64,000 nucleotides of DNA from Cladocopium goreaui (GCA_947184155.2 CAMXCT020001376.1:27501-91500); one strand, 5' to 3'. Positions 1-12,470 are shown, numbered from the stretch's first letter. The notes: generated by a model from the sequence alone, not told the origin. Made by a program: numbers and translations.

Positions 1-760
1 GAGCTGGTTTAAGGGGGACATAACTAGAGCAATTGGGGTTTATCAGCCAACCCATAGAACTGCAGAGGGCCACATTAGGGCTGGGATGTTCACAGAATTC
101 ATATCCGACTTCGATCCTACTTGATGGGTCATAACGTCATGAGCCCACGAAAAGTATAGTTCACTTGCCCTACTTACCTGATGGGTTGGAGATTCAAACA
201 GTGTTTGTTCACTATCATTTGGGTACCCTGGAATGGTAGTCTCCAACAAAAATGGTGGTTTGATAATGCTAGGGGTGGATGGGTTTCACCTCCTGGTGGT
301 TGATGGTGGGAGGTCGGGGTGCGAACTGGTTCGGGCTTGGAACCAAGCCAACATAATGTTACTAAAGCAATGGTAAACCATCCCAAAATTTATCATAAAT
401 GGTTTGGTTATTATATTAATGTTGATTATTGCTTTACAAACATTGGAAACCATGTCATCCCCCAGGTGGTTTCGGAGGAGAGAAGGTGAATTTAGCACTG
501 GTCATATGGGGTGTTGATTGTTTTCTTGTATCTTACAGAGCTGATTGACACCATTTGACAATACCACACTGCATACCCGCAGATCCACTGGTTACCCTGT
601 GGTAATCAAACGGCGGAATGGGAAATCCCCTAGTTTTAGTTGGAAAGACTTCTATGTGGGAAAATCCATTACTGTACCATGCTTGATTACCATATAAGGT
701 ATTCCATTTTCAGACACACCCGTGAGCCCTCCTCAGCTCCCCGTCAGCTTTCATTGACAG
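1..760. other. AT-rich intergenic or intronic DNA
   Basis: I see no gene here. The stretch contains a short inverted repeat at about 180-245 (GGTTGGAGATTC against GTAGTCTCCAAC). At about 591-705 lies a palindromic element related to family B (left end TACCCTGTGGTAATC, right part CATGCTTGATTACC), which resembles the copy at 33468-33590. Confidence 0.5.
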
Positions 761-815
761 GTCTTGCGTCGCAGTATGATTGAAGCACGCAAAAAAGGCC
801 TTGGGCAAAATCTGG
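761..815 (+). CDS. candidate internal exon, unknown protein
   Basis: A pyrimidine-rich run ending in TTGACAG (755-760) precedes a coding-like island that reads VLRRSMIEARKKGLGQNL in phase 0. A GT donor follows after position 815 (TCTGG|GTGTC). Base composition is richer in GC than the flanks. The peptide is basic and matches no family I know. The support is splice-like borders plus an open frame over only 18 codons, so a chance match is possible. Confidence 0.35.
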
Positions 816-1064
816 GTGTCTATGATTCGGTGGCACATGTATGGATTCATGATGATTTAAGATTACCTCAGAAAAGGATGAAGGGAATTCTTACAAGAAG
901 TTCCCACAATTACTGAGAAAGACAATGGTTTCACCGTACTCTGTGACGTCGTTGGAATGATGATTTATATATGAATCATTCCTAAACGGCTGAACTTGTT
1001 CAGCTATTTTCAGGATAGTGACTGGTTATAATTCAGCCATAGATGGTTTGCAAGCGTTGGTGAG

Positions 1065-1132
1065 TCGATGATTTCACCTGGGATTTTGACCTGGATGAAC
1101 TGACCGGTGCCGAAGACTTGGCTAAGCTAAGG
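1065..1132 (+). CDS. candidate exon, unknown acidic peptide
   Basis: The frame reads VDDFTWDFDLDELTGAED followed by LAKLR, an acidic peptide with natural-looking composition. The right border could be the GC donor in CTAAG|GCTGT. The left border is poor, because only the AG of GGTGAG is available, and the same GTGAGT could instead be a donor for an upstream exon. No family is recognised. Confidence 0.25.
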
Positions 1133-2320
1133 CTGTATTTTTTAAATAGATGTTTGACACCAGAAACATTTCTATAAAAAATATCTCCAGCTAAACATTT
1201 CTATAAGAATATCTTACTTGTTTTCCACACCAGTCCAAGTCGTGGAAAAAGATGTTTCTGATGTGAGTCTGATGATGGCTGTTGAAAGATCATGTTCTGT
1301 AACAACATCCTGCCGACAGCCGCGCATGGATGCTGCCATCTTGGCGAAACTTGGAATCAATATAAATATACCATCCCCAAAAAAGATCAATAAGGATTTC
1401 TGCTAAAACAGGTGCACATGTTGTTTCCCTATCTTTTTGCGGGTCACAACTATAACTGCTCGGTAACTCACTTTAAACTCCGAACACCATTGGCAGGACA
1501 TACACCAGTGACTAACCATTCAGCCATGGATAGTATGGGGATGAGTCAAGATCGTTTATAAACCATAATACCAACCGATTCTCGGGGAATGAGCATCCAT
1601 AGATTTAAGCCATGGTTCTTTTCATCAGGGTACACTCGGCAGTGCCGACTTGTTCTTTTTGGTTCAGAATCCATAATACTTATTAACCAATCATTATAGG
1701 GGGATAAGGGTTATAACTATTACGGATCAATGAATTGCTCACTTGTTGTTGTTGTTATTATCATGATATTGGGTTGCTGGCTTCAAGCATGTACCAATGA
1801 CTACATTAGCAACCCCCAAAAGATAAGCAAGTGAGACCTTGCCAAGATTGTGATGTATTATAGTCAATTTCTACCAGATAGAATATTTTAGTTCAAAAAA
1901 ATAATTTTTTTTGCTTGAACTAAACGCATTTCTAGCAGATAGAATGCTTTCACAGATAGAATATTCAAAAGATACCGGTAAAAATCATCCAAAAACTTGC
2001 ATTTTACCAGGTGAATATTACTAAATCACACCCAAAAAAAAAGTTGGAAAAATAGGTTTAGTTCAAACCTTTAAAAAATAAAAATAAATTTTGCTTAACT
2101 TAAGATAGCTATAGACAGATAGAATATTCCACGGACCCGGTAAAACAACAAGCCGTACCTATGTAAAATGCTTCAAAAAAGTGGGTATAGATAGCCATAG
2201 ATAGCCACAATGCCTATGTAAAGTGCTTCCACTGAGGGTACAAATATGTCATGAATATTGCACCATACCTATGTAAAGTGAGGTTGACAACGTAGCAACT
2301 GTAACATCAGCAAAAGGATG
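1133..2320. other. AT-rich DNA with two short dispersed motifs
   Basis: I see no convincing gene. The motif CAGATAGAAT recurs near 1875, 1936, 1953 and 2115. Its reverse complement (ATATTCTATCTGTG) appears in each copy of the tandem unit downstream (for example 3786). A second motif, CCTATGTAAA, recurs near 2157, 2212 and 2270. Possibly these are decayed edges of the repeat unit that begins near 2.5 kb. Confidence 0.5.
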
Positions 2321-2499
2321 ATTGCTTTCAGTTCCTTTCATTGTCCTTCTGTTTTCCTTTCATGTTCCCAGCCTATGGTTCCAAATGTTTTTCCATTTCC
2401 TTGTATCTATGCTCCTTTCATGTACCTTTCACTTCCTTTCATGCTCATTTCATGTGCCTTTGATTTTTATGTCCTGTCAGTTTAGAACAAAATCGAAAC

Positions 2500-4320
2500 G
2501 TTTCCGTCAACCATATCTTAAAGGAATGTTGGGGAAATTTAAAGGAATTTGAAAGGAATTACAAGGAAATTCAAGGAATTTAGGGAGTTTTAAGGACTTT
2601 GAAGGAATCTTAGAGGAAGTTGAAGGAATTTTAAAGGAATTTGAAGGAATTTGAAAGATTTTCAAGGATTTCAAATGATTTTAAGGATTTTTGAATGATT
2701 TTAAGGATTTTTTTGGAATTTTTTAGGAATTTTAAGGAATCTTAAAGGAATTTTAAGGAATCTTAAAGGAATTTCAAGGAAGTTTAAGGAATTTTCAGGA
2801 ATCTTAGGGGAATTTCAAGGAAGTTTAAGGAATTTTAAAGAATCTTAAAGGAATCTGACGGAATTTGAAAGATTTTTACGGGTTTTAATGATGTTAAATA
2901 ATTTTTAAGGAATTTTCATGAGTTTTTTGGAATTTTAAGGAATTTTCAAGAATTTTAAGGAATTTTAAGGAATTGCTACGAAAGAATGCCACCGTATTTT
3001 GTTGCTACAGAATGCTATAAACAGAAGAAAGCCATTAAATGTTTGAGCACCTTCACTCTAAAATACCTCTATCTAAAAAGAATTTCCTGACCCCTTTTTA
3101 AAGAGGCATTTCTGAAGGTCTTCGAATTTGGATGAACTTGGATGCCAATTCGGCGTGAATTTGCTGGAACAACATTTTATGGCAGAACCAGTTCTCATTG
3201 TTTTTGTGCATTTTAAAGCATGAGGCCCTATGCACAAAAGCTAGACCGCTTAAAAACTGCTGCGCATTATCACATTATGAATTGGCACCCCAATGCATAA
3301 ACGAGCAAGGAAGATCACGAAAAGAACCAAGGACCATGAACATAATTTGAAACGAATATGCACGGAAATTCGATATGATTTTGAAAAATGACAGGACGTA
3401 CAAGAAAAATGGAATGACTTGAAGGAAAAAGGGAAGGAAACTGAAGTGACAAGAGAGTAAAATGAAAGGGACATGAAAGGAAGATGAGAAGGAAAATGAG
3501 ACGAACGGAAAGGGAAACCAGAGGAACATCAGAAGGACATGAAAGAACAAAAGGAAAGGAGGGAAATTAAATAAGGTGAACGTAAAACAAAGATATGATT
3601 GACGGAAATAGAAGGAACATGGAAGGAAGCGAAAGGAAACTGGCAGGAAACTGACAGGAGAATGAAAGGCATGAAAGGAATGTGAACACGAAAGAAAATG
3701 CTTTTGTATGAGTGTATATGTGTTTTTTTTAAGATTCACACATATAAATTGTGACCACCATGGTGGCCAAGGTCATGCATTCCGAATATTCTATCTGTGA
3801 GGATTTGGACATGGCATGCAGGGACAATGAAAGGATATGGATATGAACAGATAATGGAAGGACATGGAAGTAACGCGCATGAAAGGAAAGTGGAAGGACA
3901 TGAAATAAACACAAATAAAGTAACGTAAAATGAAAGGAAGATAGCAGAACATCGGAAGAAATAAAGAATTGAAAAAACACATAAACATCCCCGTGGCAAT
4001 TTCCACACTAGAAATGGATGACTTGTGCATAGTCTAAGCGAGATCCGTAATGTATTGGAATTTCAAAATTGGAGTCAGGTTAGTCATTTTATTGTTAAGA
4101 TTGTTAAGGGGTTGGTCTGAGCATTTTATTGGCCAGGGAAATCCTGATGATTTTTAACATGTTAAAATTCCATTCTAATTTTAAACAAATTGAGTGTTTG
4201 GAGCATTTTATTGCAGAATGGAACCAGTGCTTTTCGAGGATCTCTTTATATCAATTTTATTGGGCATGTCATTTTAGATCTGCGAATTTGAAGGAATTTG
4301 AAGGAATCCTAAGGAATTTT
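2500..4320. repeat. tandem 1.8-kb unit, copy 1
   Basis: The unit has three parts: about 500 bp built from AAGGAATTT-like 10-12 bp words (2520-2990), a unique-looking spacer (3000-3300), and a purine-rich tract of ATGAAAGGAA/GGACATGAAA words (3300-3990). ORFs in it, including the longer minus-strand ones full of Phe, Ser and His, are by-products of the purine/pyrimidine strand bias and repeat identically in copy 2. I do not regard them as genes. Start-to-start spacing to copy 2 is 1800 bp. Confidence 0.85.
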
Positions 4321-6176
4321 AAGGAATGTTGGGGAAATTTAAAGGAATTTGAAAGGAATTATAAGGAAATTCAAGGAATTTAGGGAGTTTTAAGGACTTT
4401 GAAGGAATCTTGGAGGAAGTTGAAGGAATTTTAAAGGAATTTGACGGAATTTGAAGGAATTTGAAAGATTTTCAAGGATTTCGAATGATTCTAAAGGATG
4501 TTAAGGAATTTTAAGGATTTTTTGGAATTTAAATGAATTTTAAGGAATCTTAAAGGAATTTTCAAGAGGAATCAAAGGGCATTTCAAGAGGACGTTAAGG
4601 ATTATTCGAAGAACCTGTGAGCAGGAATTTCTACGGAGATAGAGTTCAGGTAATTTTAAGAGTGTTACAAGGAACATCTGACGGGGAATTTGAAAGAGTT
4701 TACGGGTTTTTTTTTTTAATGCTAGTTTGTGTTAATTGAGATTGGTAAGGAATTTTGCATGAGTTTTTTTGGAATAAGAAATTTAAAGAACTTTTTAAGG
4801 AATTGCTACAAAGAATGCCACCTCGTATTTGACTCTGTATAGAATGCATAAACATGAAGAAACCATTAAATATTTGAGCACCTACTCTAAAATACCTTAT
4901 CTAACAGTGTAGTTCCCTGACCGACTTTTAAAGGACGACACATTCTGAAGGTTTCGCCACACAGATATGTATGTGAAATGGATGCCCAATTCGGAGGGTG
5001 TAATTGCCTTCGGATTACCAACAATTTCTATGGCAGAACAGAACCAGTTCTCATTGTTTTTGTGCATTTTAAAGCATGAGGCCCTATGCACAAAAGCTAG
5101 ACCGCTTAAAAACTGCTGCGCATTATCACATTATGAATTGGCACCCCAATGCATAAACGAGCAAGGAAGATCACGAAAAGAACCAAGGACCATGAACATA
5201 ATTTGAAACGAATATGCACGGAAATTCGATATGATTTTGAAAAATGACAGGACGTACAAGAAAAATGGAATGACTTGAAGGAAAAAGGGAAGGAAACTGA
5301 AGTGACAAGAGAGTAAAATGAAAGGGACATGAAAGGAAGATGAGAAGGAAAATGAGACGAACGGAAAGGGAAACCAGAGGAACATCAGAAGGACATGAAA
5401 GAACAAAAGGAAAGGAGGGAAATTAAATAAGGTGAACGTAAAACAAAGATATGATTGACGGAAATAGAAGGAACATGGAAGGAAGCGAAAGGAAACTGGC
5501 AGGAAACTGACAGGAGAATGAAAGGCATGAAAGGAATGTGAACACGAAAGAAAATGCTTTTGTATGAGTGTATATGTGTTTTTTTTAAGATTCACACATA
5601 TAAATTGTGACCACCATGGTGGCCAAGGTCATGCATTCCGAATATTCTATCTGTGAGGATTTGGACATGGCATGCAGGGACAATGAAAGGATATGGATAT
5701 GAACAGATAATGGAAGGACATGGAAGTAACGCGCATGAAAGGAAAGTGGAAGGACATGAAATAAACACAAATAAAGTAACGTAAAATGAAAGGAAGATAG
5801 CAGAACATCGGAAGAAATAAAGAATTGAAAAAACACATAAACATCCCCGTGGCAATTTCCACACTAGAAATGGATGACTTGTGCATAGTCTAAGCGAGAT
5901 CCGTAATGTATTGGAATTTCAAAATTGGAGTCAGGTTAGTCATTTTATTGTTAAGATTGTTAAGGGGTTGGTCTGAGCATTTTATTGGCCAGGGAAATCC
6001 TGATGATTTTTAACATGTTAAAATTCCATTCTAATTTTAAACAAATTGAGTGTTTGGAGCATTTTATTGCAGAATGGAACCAGTGCTTTTCGAGGATCTC
6101 TTTATATCAATTTTATTGGGCATGTCATTTTAGATCTGCGAATTTGAAGGAATTTGAAGGAATCCTAAGGAATTTT
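4321..6176. repeat. tandem 1.8-kb unit, copy 2
   Basis: Positions 5041-6420 (running into copy 3) match 3185-4564 at a constant offset of 1856 bp, and by eye I find no difference. By contrast 4565-5040 aligns only poorly with the equivalent part of copies 1 and 3, with scattered small insertions and deletions. Start-to-start spacing to copy 3 is 1856 bp. Confidence 0.85.
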
Positions 6177-7506
6177 AAGGAATGTTGGGGAAATTTAAAG
6201 GAATTTGAAAGGAATTATAAGGAAATTCAAGGAATTTAGGGAGTTTTAAGGACTTTGAAGGAATCTTGGAGGAAGTTGAAGGAATTTTAAAGGAATTTGA
6301 CGGAATTTGAAGGAATTTGAAAGATTTTCAAGGATTTCGAATGATTCTAAAGGATGTTAAGGAATTTTAAGGATTTTTTGGAATTTAAATGAATTTTAAG
6401 GAATCTTAAAGGAATTTTCAGGAATCTTAAAGGAATTTCAATGAAGTTTAAGGAATTTTCAAGAATCTTAGAGGAATTTCAAGGAAGTTTAAGGAATTTT
6501 AAAGAGTCTTAAAGGAATCTGACGGAATTTGAAAGAGTTTTACGGGTTTTAATGATGTTAAATGATTTTTAAGGAATTTTCATGAGTTTTTTGGATTTTT
6601 AAGGAATTTAAAGGAATTTTAAGGAATTGCTACGAAAGAATGCCACCGTATTTTGTTGCTACAGAATGCTATAAACAGAAGAAAACCATTAAATATTTGA
6701 GCACCTTCACTCTAAAATACCTCTATCTACACAGAATTTCCTGACCCCTTTTTAAAGAGGCATTTCTGAAGGTCTTCGAATTTAGATGAACTTGGATGCC
6801 AATTCGGCGTGAATTTGCTGGAACAACATTTTATGGCAGAACCAGTTCTCATTGTTTTTGTGCATTTTAAAGCATGAGGCCCTATGCACAAAAGCTAGAC
6901 CGCTTTAAAACTGCTGCACATTATCACATTATGAATTGGCACCCCGATGCATAAACGAGCAAGGAAGATCATGAAAAGAACCAAGGACCATGAACATAAT
7001 TTGAAACGAATATGCATGGACATTCGATATGATTTTGAAAAATGACAGGACATACAAGAAAAATGGAATGACTTGAAGGAAAAAGGGAAGGAAACTGAAG
7101 TGACAAGAGAGTAAAATGAAAGGGACATGAAAGGAAGATGAGAAGGAAAATGAGACGAACCGAAAGGGAAACCAGAGGAACATCAGAAGGACATGAAAGA
7201 ACAAAAGTAAATGAGGGAAATTAAATAAGGTGAATGTAAAACAAAGATATGATTGACGGAAATAGAAGGAACATGGAAGGAAGTGAAAGGAAACTGACAG
7301 GAAACTGACAGGAGAATGAAAGGCATGAAAGGAATGTGAACACGAAAGAAAATGCTTTTGTATGAGTGTATATGTGTTTTTTTCAATATTCACACATATA
7401 AATTGTGACCACCATGGTGGCCAAGGTCATGCATTCCGAATATTCTATCTGTGAGGATTTGGACATGGCATGCAGGGACAATGAAAGGATATGGATATGA
7501 ACAGAT
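6177..7506. repeat. tandem 1.8-kb unit, copy 3, truncated by gap
   Basis: This copy begins with the same AAGGAATGTTGGGG word as copies 1 and 2. It carries scattered substitutions (for example the minus-frame peptides differ at several residues) and breaks off inside the purine-rich tract at the N run. More copies may lie in the gap. Confidence 0.8.
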
Positions 7507-7606
7507 NNNNNNNNNNNNNNNNNNNNNNNNNNNNNNNNNNNNNNNNNNNNNNNNNNNNNNNNNNNNNNNNNNNNNNNNNNNNNNNNNNNNNNNNNNNNNN
7601 NNNNNN
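7507..7606. other. assembly gap of 100 N
   Basis: Exactly 100 N, the conventional placeholder for a scaffold gap of unknown size. It separates the tandem 1.8-kb array from a LINE ORF whose 5' part is therefore missing. Confidence 0.98.
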
Positions 7607-8311
7607 TTGGCAATGAACGGTCACAACTGTATTCGTTTTAAAGATGGATCTCGCATGAAGCACGTGGAAGAAGCCGTTTACTTGGGCGGAATTTTGACCA
7701 AACATGTTAACATTGCGTCAGAAGTGTCCAACAGAATTGCATCAGCTATGGCGACTTGGAAGAGTTTGGATATTTTTTGGAAAGAAGCACAATGCAGTAC
7801 CAGAAACAAAATTCTAATTTATAATGCAGTCATTCAATCAAAACTTCTCTATGCCTTGGAAACAATTGAGATTCCAGTGGCTCTCCTTTCACGATTAGAA
7901 TCTTTTCAGTTGAAAGGTTTGCGAAAGATCCTAGGCATGACTACGACCTATATCAATCGTGCAAACACAAATGAGGAGGTTTTCAGAAGAGCAAACTTGC
8001 ACATTGCAGCGAACCATCATGGAACCAAAATTGAACCAATTCAGGACATTTTGGCCCATCGTCGCATCGCACTTGCAGCGAAAGTTTTGAGACAAGACAA
8101 TGACAGCCCTATGAGAATGGTCAGTTTCAAAAAAGATACCGCCGCACCTGTTGAGGTATTGTTCCGACGGGTCGGCAGACCCAGGAAACAATGGACGCAA
8201 AACACCTTGACTATGATATGGCGTAAAATTCGTAATGACCAAAGTGATTTCAACAATTCCAACGCACAACTTGCTCAAATACTGCAAGCAGCTATCAACA
8301 AAGAAATCTAG
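7607..8311 (+). CDS. LINE (non-LTR retrotransposon) pol fragment, C-terminal part
   Basis: The open frame runs from the gap edge for 234 codons to a stop at 8309-8311. It reads like the region after the reverse-transcriptase core of non-LTR elements: YLGGIL near the start, then a repeated R..A...W pattern (NRIASAMATWKSL), then YNAVIQSKLLYALETIEI, and later RRVGRPRKQWTQ near the end. These are the thumb and connection motifs typical of dinoflagellate LINE proteins, as I recall the family. The RT catalytic core and any endonuclease would lie 5' of this part and are lost in the gap. No frame damage is visible in what remains, so the copy could be young. What follows is presumably its 3' UTR. Confidence 0.8.
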   Translation: MAMNGHNCIRFKDGSRMKHVEEAVYLGGILTKHVNIASEVSNRIASAMATWKSLDIFWKEAQCSTRNKILIYNAVIQSKLLYALETIEIPVALLSRLESFQLKGLRKILGMTTTYINRANTNEEVFRRANLHIAANHHGTKIEPIQDILAHRRIALAAKVLRQDNDSPMRMVSFKKDTAAPVEVLFRRVGRPRKQWTQNTLTMIWRKIRNDQSDFNNSNAQLAQILQAAINKEI

Positions 8312-8773
8312 TAACATTTTCCTACCAGGCTGTATCCTGGACATCGTAACTAAGTCGAACTAATCTATAGTTCTACTTCAAGGAGTTCCTGTACTGAGGG
8401 GCAACGATGCTGCGGGGAGCCTACGGGTATGGCACCTGCCTTTCTAAGTTAGTTTCACATCCGTTTTTCACAAACCATACCTATGGCACGCAAGAAGAAG
8501 AAGATGATATCTTACATAGTAGGTAAATGTGTACATTAAAACCTTGGCTCGAAAGAGTCGAGTCAGTCGAGTCTTTCGCCAGGCTCGAAAGTCGAGATGT
8601 TGAACAGCGGTTTGATTGGATGGATGCCCACCAGTCTCCTGTACGATCCGTCGGGTGGAAAGGGATGGGATGGGATGGGAGTTATCCCACAATTATGGCC
8701 ATTTATAAGTTATATGGCATATTACATGATTATGGAAAATATATCAATATTATCAATTACTATCAATATTATA
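8312..8773. other. LINE 3' flank and hairpin, no gene
   Basis: This is probably the LINE 3' UTR followed by AT-rich DNA. A local inverted repeat lies at 8549-8580 (CGAAAGAGTCGA against TCGAGTCTTTCG), and a third related word follows at about 8584-8595. Short ORFs across it are not convincing. Confidence 0.45.
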
Positions 8774-8870
8774 TCTGGTTGGTGGTGTCAAACATGAATT
8801 TTATTTTCCATAATATATGGGATGTCATCCTTCCCATTGACGTTCAAGATGGTTAAAACCACCAACCAGA
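8774..8870. mobile_element. palindromic element family A, copy 1
   Basis: The perfect terminal inverted repeats TCTGGTTGGTGGT and ACCACCAACCAGA enclose about 70 bp. The core includes CATGGGATGTCATCC-like sequence shared with the copy at 9832-9940. Size and structure match a MITE or dinoflagellate introner. There is no ORF. Confidence 0.75.
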
Positions 8871-8871
8871 T

Positions 8872-8966
8872 TAGTTATCACTTATCACTGGTTATTTCTA
8901 TGGGATTATACATTCTAAAAATGGGGTTTTGTTAGTACTTATAACTGGTATTTCAGGTCATAACTT
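8872..8966. mobile_element. palindromic element family C, copy 1
   Basis: This lies directly beside the family A copy. It carries GGTTATTTCTATGGG and TATAACTGGTATTTCAGG, which are the reverse complement of words in the copies at 22037-22261 and 56668-56785. Confidence 0.6.
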
Positions 8967-9557
8967 TAAAAAATCGAACACCTAAAAAAGTGTTAGGGGC
9001 TTCAACATGAATAATTGAATAGTTAGATATTTATAGTAGCTAAAACATGGTGAAACATGTGGGGGTAATTCTTTTTTGGTGAGGAAAGGCGCTGGAAGGG
9101 ATTAGCAGGTGATTAAGAATGTATAATCCAGTTATAATGCTAAGTTCTGTTAAGTGGCATATCTATATGTATATATATATACTTTGGTTGTAAGCCATTT
9201 ACTAATTGCTAATGGGGATGAGCATATGCGCATCCAAGTGTTGACCCCTTTGCTGGTCCAAAGTCCGTAAACTCAAACCTGGACTTGATGGTTAGTAGGG
9301 AGAACCTGCCTCAAATTGAGCCACGAATCATGATGAATCACGAAAGTCTGTAACTTTCAGACATAGGATCATTCTAGAATGATGAAATTCAGCCAGATTT
9401 ATGATAAAAAAGGTGGCTCAACTTCCAAAATGCGGAATAGAAGTAACACATGTGTGGATTGAGTCACAAGATTCATTGTCATTTGGTTGTACGAACTGCT
9501 CATGTGGCAATGTTTAACTTGGAACTGGGATGATCTCTGAAGTTTGCTCAATCCAGG
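8967..9557. other. AT-rich intron-like DNA
   Basis: No gene or exon island with splice-like borders was found. The stretch contains a short TATATA run (9165-9182). Confidence 0.45.
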
Positions 9558-9666
9558 TTACCCTCTGGTAAACTAACATAACTATGGAAAATCACCATTT
9601 TCAATGGGAAAATTCACTATAAATGGTCATTTTCAATAGCGAACTGTTAAATTACCAGAGGATAAT
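9558..9666. mobile_element. palindromic element family B, copy 1
   Basis: The left end is TACCCTCTGGTAAACTAA and the right end is TTAAATTACCAGAGGATA. The centre carries AATGGGAAAATTCACTAT and the arm ATGGTCATTTTCAATAGC. The word CTGGTAA at the left and TTACCAG at the right could serve as splice donor and acceptor. Confidence 0.75.
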
Positions 9667-9831
9667 GAAGCATAGTTTACCAATAGGGGGAGGGGTATCC
9701 ATGTTGATAGATTTGATCGTGGTGAATCAGAAATACCAAAGCTCCCACCTTTTCCGCATTTCATGGGCATTCTAATCACCATTGGTTGAATTGTGGTTGG
9801 TTCCAATCACTATTGATTATCAACAGTCACT

Positions 9832-9940
9832 AAGTGGTTGGTGGTTTCAAACATTTGTTATTGTTCATGATACATGGGATGTCATCCTTCCCATTGACGA
9901 ACTCATATGTTTCAAGATGCTTAAAACCACCAAGCAGCTA
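9832..9940. mobile_element. palindromic element family A, copy 2
   Basis: The left end is AAGTGGTTGGTGGTTTC and the right end AAAACCACCAAGCAGCT. The core word ATACATGGGATGTCATCC is nearly identical to that in the copy at 8774-8870. Confidence 0.65.
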
Positions 9941-10029
9941 ATGATTGACAAACATGACCTTATATAATCTTAACTGAGTTTGTTGCTTTCCATTTTGAAT
10001 CATCTTTGATGGCTTATATCATGTATATA

Positions 10030-10195
10030 TGGCAGTGTGTCAAAACCAATAGTACCCCTTCTGTTCACATCAAAATTTAGCTGGGATTTATGGATGTTCA
10101 TCCCCCTAAAAATGGTATCTATATAGGTATTGATCCATACCCATATTAATAACAATCCTAAATAATGGATGATAACTTAACCATCAGCGTTTATA
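10030..10195 (-). repeat. dispersed repeat family F, copy 1
   Basis: About 165 bp that match 21546-21704 in reverse complement. Shared words include GTGTCAAAACC, CCCCCTAAAAATGGTAT and ATGATAACTTAACCATCAGC. There are small indels, so this is an old dispersed repeat. Confidence 0.75.
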
Positions 10196-12421
10196 TCATT
10201 GATGTATATATCATTATATCATGTATATATCATTGATGTTCTTATATATCATGTCCCATTTGATGGTTAGAAAATGGCCATGTTTGTTGCTTCAAACGGT
10301 ACCTCCGAGGTTTCGAGGGAACCGAAGAAAGGGTCAAGGTGGGCGATGTTCTGAAGGTGCGAAAAAACAGAGACCAGTCCTGGAAGAAAAGTTGAATGAC
10401 ACAATGATAGACCACTATATAATATAGTAGATGATACCATTATGGAGGATTGTTGATAATATTAGATAATTATATATCAATGACACTATTAGTTGATACT
10501 TGATACTAGATTATATATCGATATATTATATAGAACACCATTTGTTTATGGACAAAATGATAGAGACCATCATACATCATATACAATTGTTAATAGGTAT
10601 CCAGGGATTGTTGGTTAAATCCATCTAAAGTTGGTGCTTAAAAAAATACCAATATCTATTGACTATATAGATATGTTCTTTTCTATCCGATTGCGTCAAG
10701 CGACTGGTGACTGGTTTCACAGTTGTTCCTAAAGATTTGGCAACACGCCAACGCGACAAAGAGCTTAAGGTGCACCTGGCTTTGTGCACAAGGTGATGTG
10801 TTATCTTCTCGGAAGTCCATCAGAAAATGAGGTGAATCTATAGGGAATATGTGTTCTTTGCGTAAAAGACCAGGCGAAAAGGATTGGCCAATTTGCGCGA
10901 GCATCCCAAAACAAGAATAGCAGAAAGAGATGGAAACATGCAAAATTAAGAAACACATTATCTCTGATATGCAAAAAAACACATAAGTGATATATAATTA
11001 GTAAGAATGATTAAGAATGTACTGATCATATTATACATCATGTGTATGTATTATATATATATATCAAACCATAATTAGATACACATTGGATTTAAGTTGG
11101 TTGCTGTTTTTCCAGGGATACCCATTATATTGGGAAGGGATTGTCATCCCCCATCAACTGCCATTAAAAAAAACGTTGCGAATTTTGAACTCTTCTCAGA
11201 TGGGAAGTGACCCGTGTTCATTGGCTATAACTCATATATATATACACACATAGCAACCACCAAACAGAGAAGTGTTTCCAGGATGGTAGTCCGATGATGA
11301 AAATTCTACCTATTTTCCAGGTGTGCAATTGTTCTATCCCTTTTGGGGTTTGGGCTAAGTTATCAAGACCTCACTGCGAGGCCACTGGTTGCTGATGGTT
11401 TGGTTTGGAGCAACTACTGTATCCCATTGTTTTCCTTAATCTGGGTATTTGAAATAGTATAGTTCATTCAGTATATAGTATATATTTATAAATATATAGA
11501 CATCTGGAAACAATCGTATATCAAAATATTTAGGCGTTTGACGATGTATAGATATATATATATATATACACACACATATGGGCGATTGATTGTAGTATTC
11601 TTGGTTTAGGGATTATGACAAGACTCATGAGATGGCAATCTCGCCCTCACCCTGGAATTGCTGAAGATGATAGTTCAACCGACTGGATGGGTAGTTGCTG
11701 ATCCTTTAATCTCTTGCTATAAATTTGGATATATATATATACACATATACCCCATATATATATATACATATACATGTATATTCACCAGCTAACATTTTTT
11801 ATAGGGTATCTAAGGTTGGCAATGATTTGCACATACTCTTGTAAGTGATATCTTGCGACAGAATAGAGAAAAAGCAGACAGCGACAGGAAAATCTCTTCC
11901 TCCCTGCTTCATCACGATGCTGGTCCCTGCCAGATTGACGAAACTCCTGGCTCCTGGATTCCTGGATCACTTTTAACATCAGTCAATTGAGGTAGCGGTG
12001 ATAGCCGTCTGGAACTGCCACGGCTCTGCGTTGCGCAGCTTCACGGAGACTGCAGGGTAGCCACTAACTGTCCATGGAGGAGTAGAGTGTCTGGATCGTC
12101 ATCAATCGATTGGGGGGGGATGATTTGCCCGGATTATATCCATCCATTAGGCATTTGTTATTTGTTGACAGATTACGATCTAGGAATCGAAATTCCCCTT
12201 CATCTTGGATTGTACCCGTTTTGGTTCAATTAAACATCCATTCCCAGAGGTCCATCCCACTTAGTAAATTGTCTATAATCTTGATTATCAAGGGACTAAG
12301 TAGGGTTCGTTCATTAACACTAGGGTTTTAACCTACTTACGAACTCCCTGGGTTTTTTCGGTGATGTGTGTTTTCCCCCCGGGAAAATCCATCCACCTTT
12401 GAGGGGATCGATTGTTCCAAG
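10196..12421. other. AT-rich intron-like DNA with microsatellites
   Basis: There are several TATATA runs (11041-11061, 11555-11575, 11731-11765). A weak coding-like patch near 10734-10800 reads VVPKDLATRQRDKELK, and another near 11990-12058 reads IAVWNCHGSALRSFTETA. Both lack good borders and I do not call them as genes. The sequence after 11780 (TTCACCAGCTAAC) resembles 33387-33420 and 16026-16070 and may be another dispersed repeat. Confidence 0.4.
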
Positions 12422-12470
12422 GCTACAATGGCGTGAAGCTAAAGCAACGAACATTTCGCGGGGCCCACCT
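12422..12470 (+). CDS. candidate exon, unknown protein
   Basis: A TTCCAAG acceptor-like end is followed by a frame reading GYNGVKLKQRTFRGAHL. The donor is uncertain because GT words are absent at the exact end. Both strands stay open here, which weakens the case. No family is recognised. Confidence 0.25.

Noticed and set aside
3250-4030. Minus-strand ORFs of 74-154 codons, repeated at 5106-5886 and 6895-7393
   Set aside because: They lie in a purine-rich tandem repeat, are rich in Phe, Ser, His and Leu only, overlap in several frames and copy exactly with the repeat unit. They are products of composition.
4129-4383. 84-codon + ORF (MAREILMIFNMLKF) repeated at 5985-6239
   Set aside because: Its second half is AAGGAATTT repeat and it occurs only as part of the tandem unit. 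No splice or start context.
7931-8344. 137-codon minus ORF
   Set aside because: It is the antisense shadow of the LINE pol frame, which has recognised motifs.
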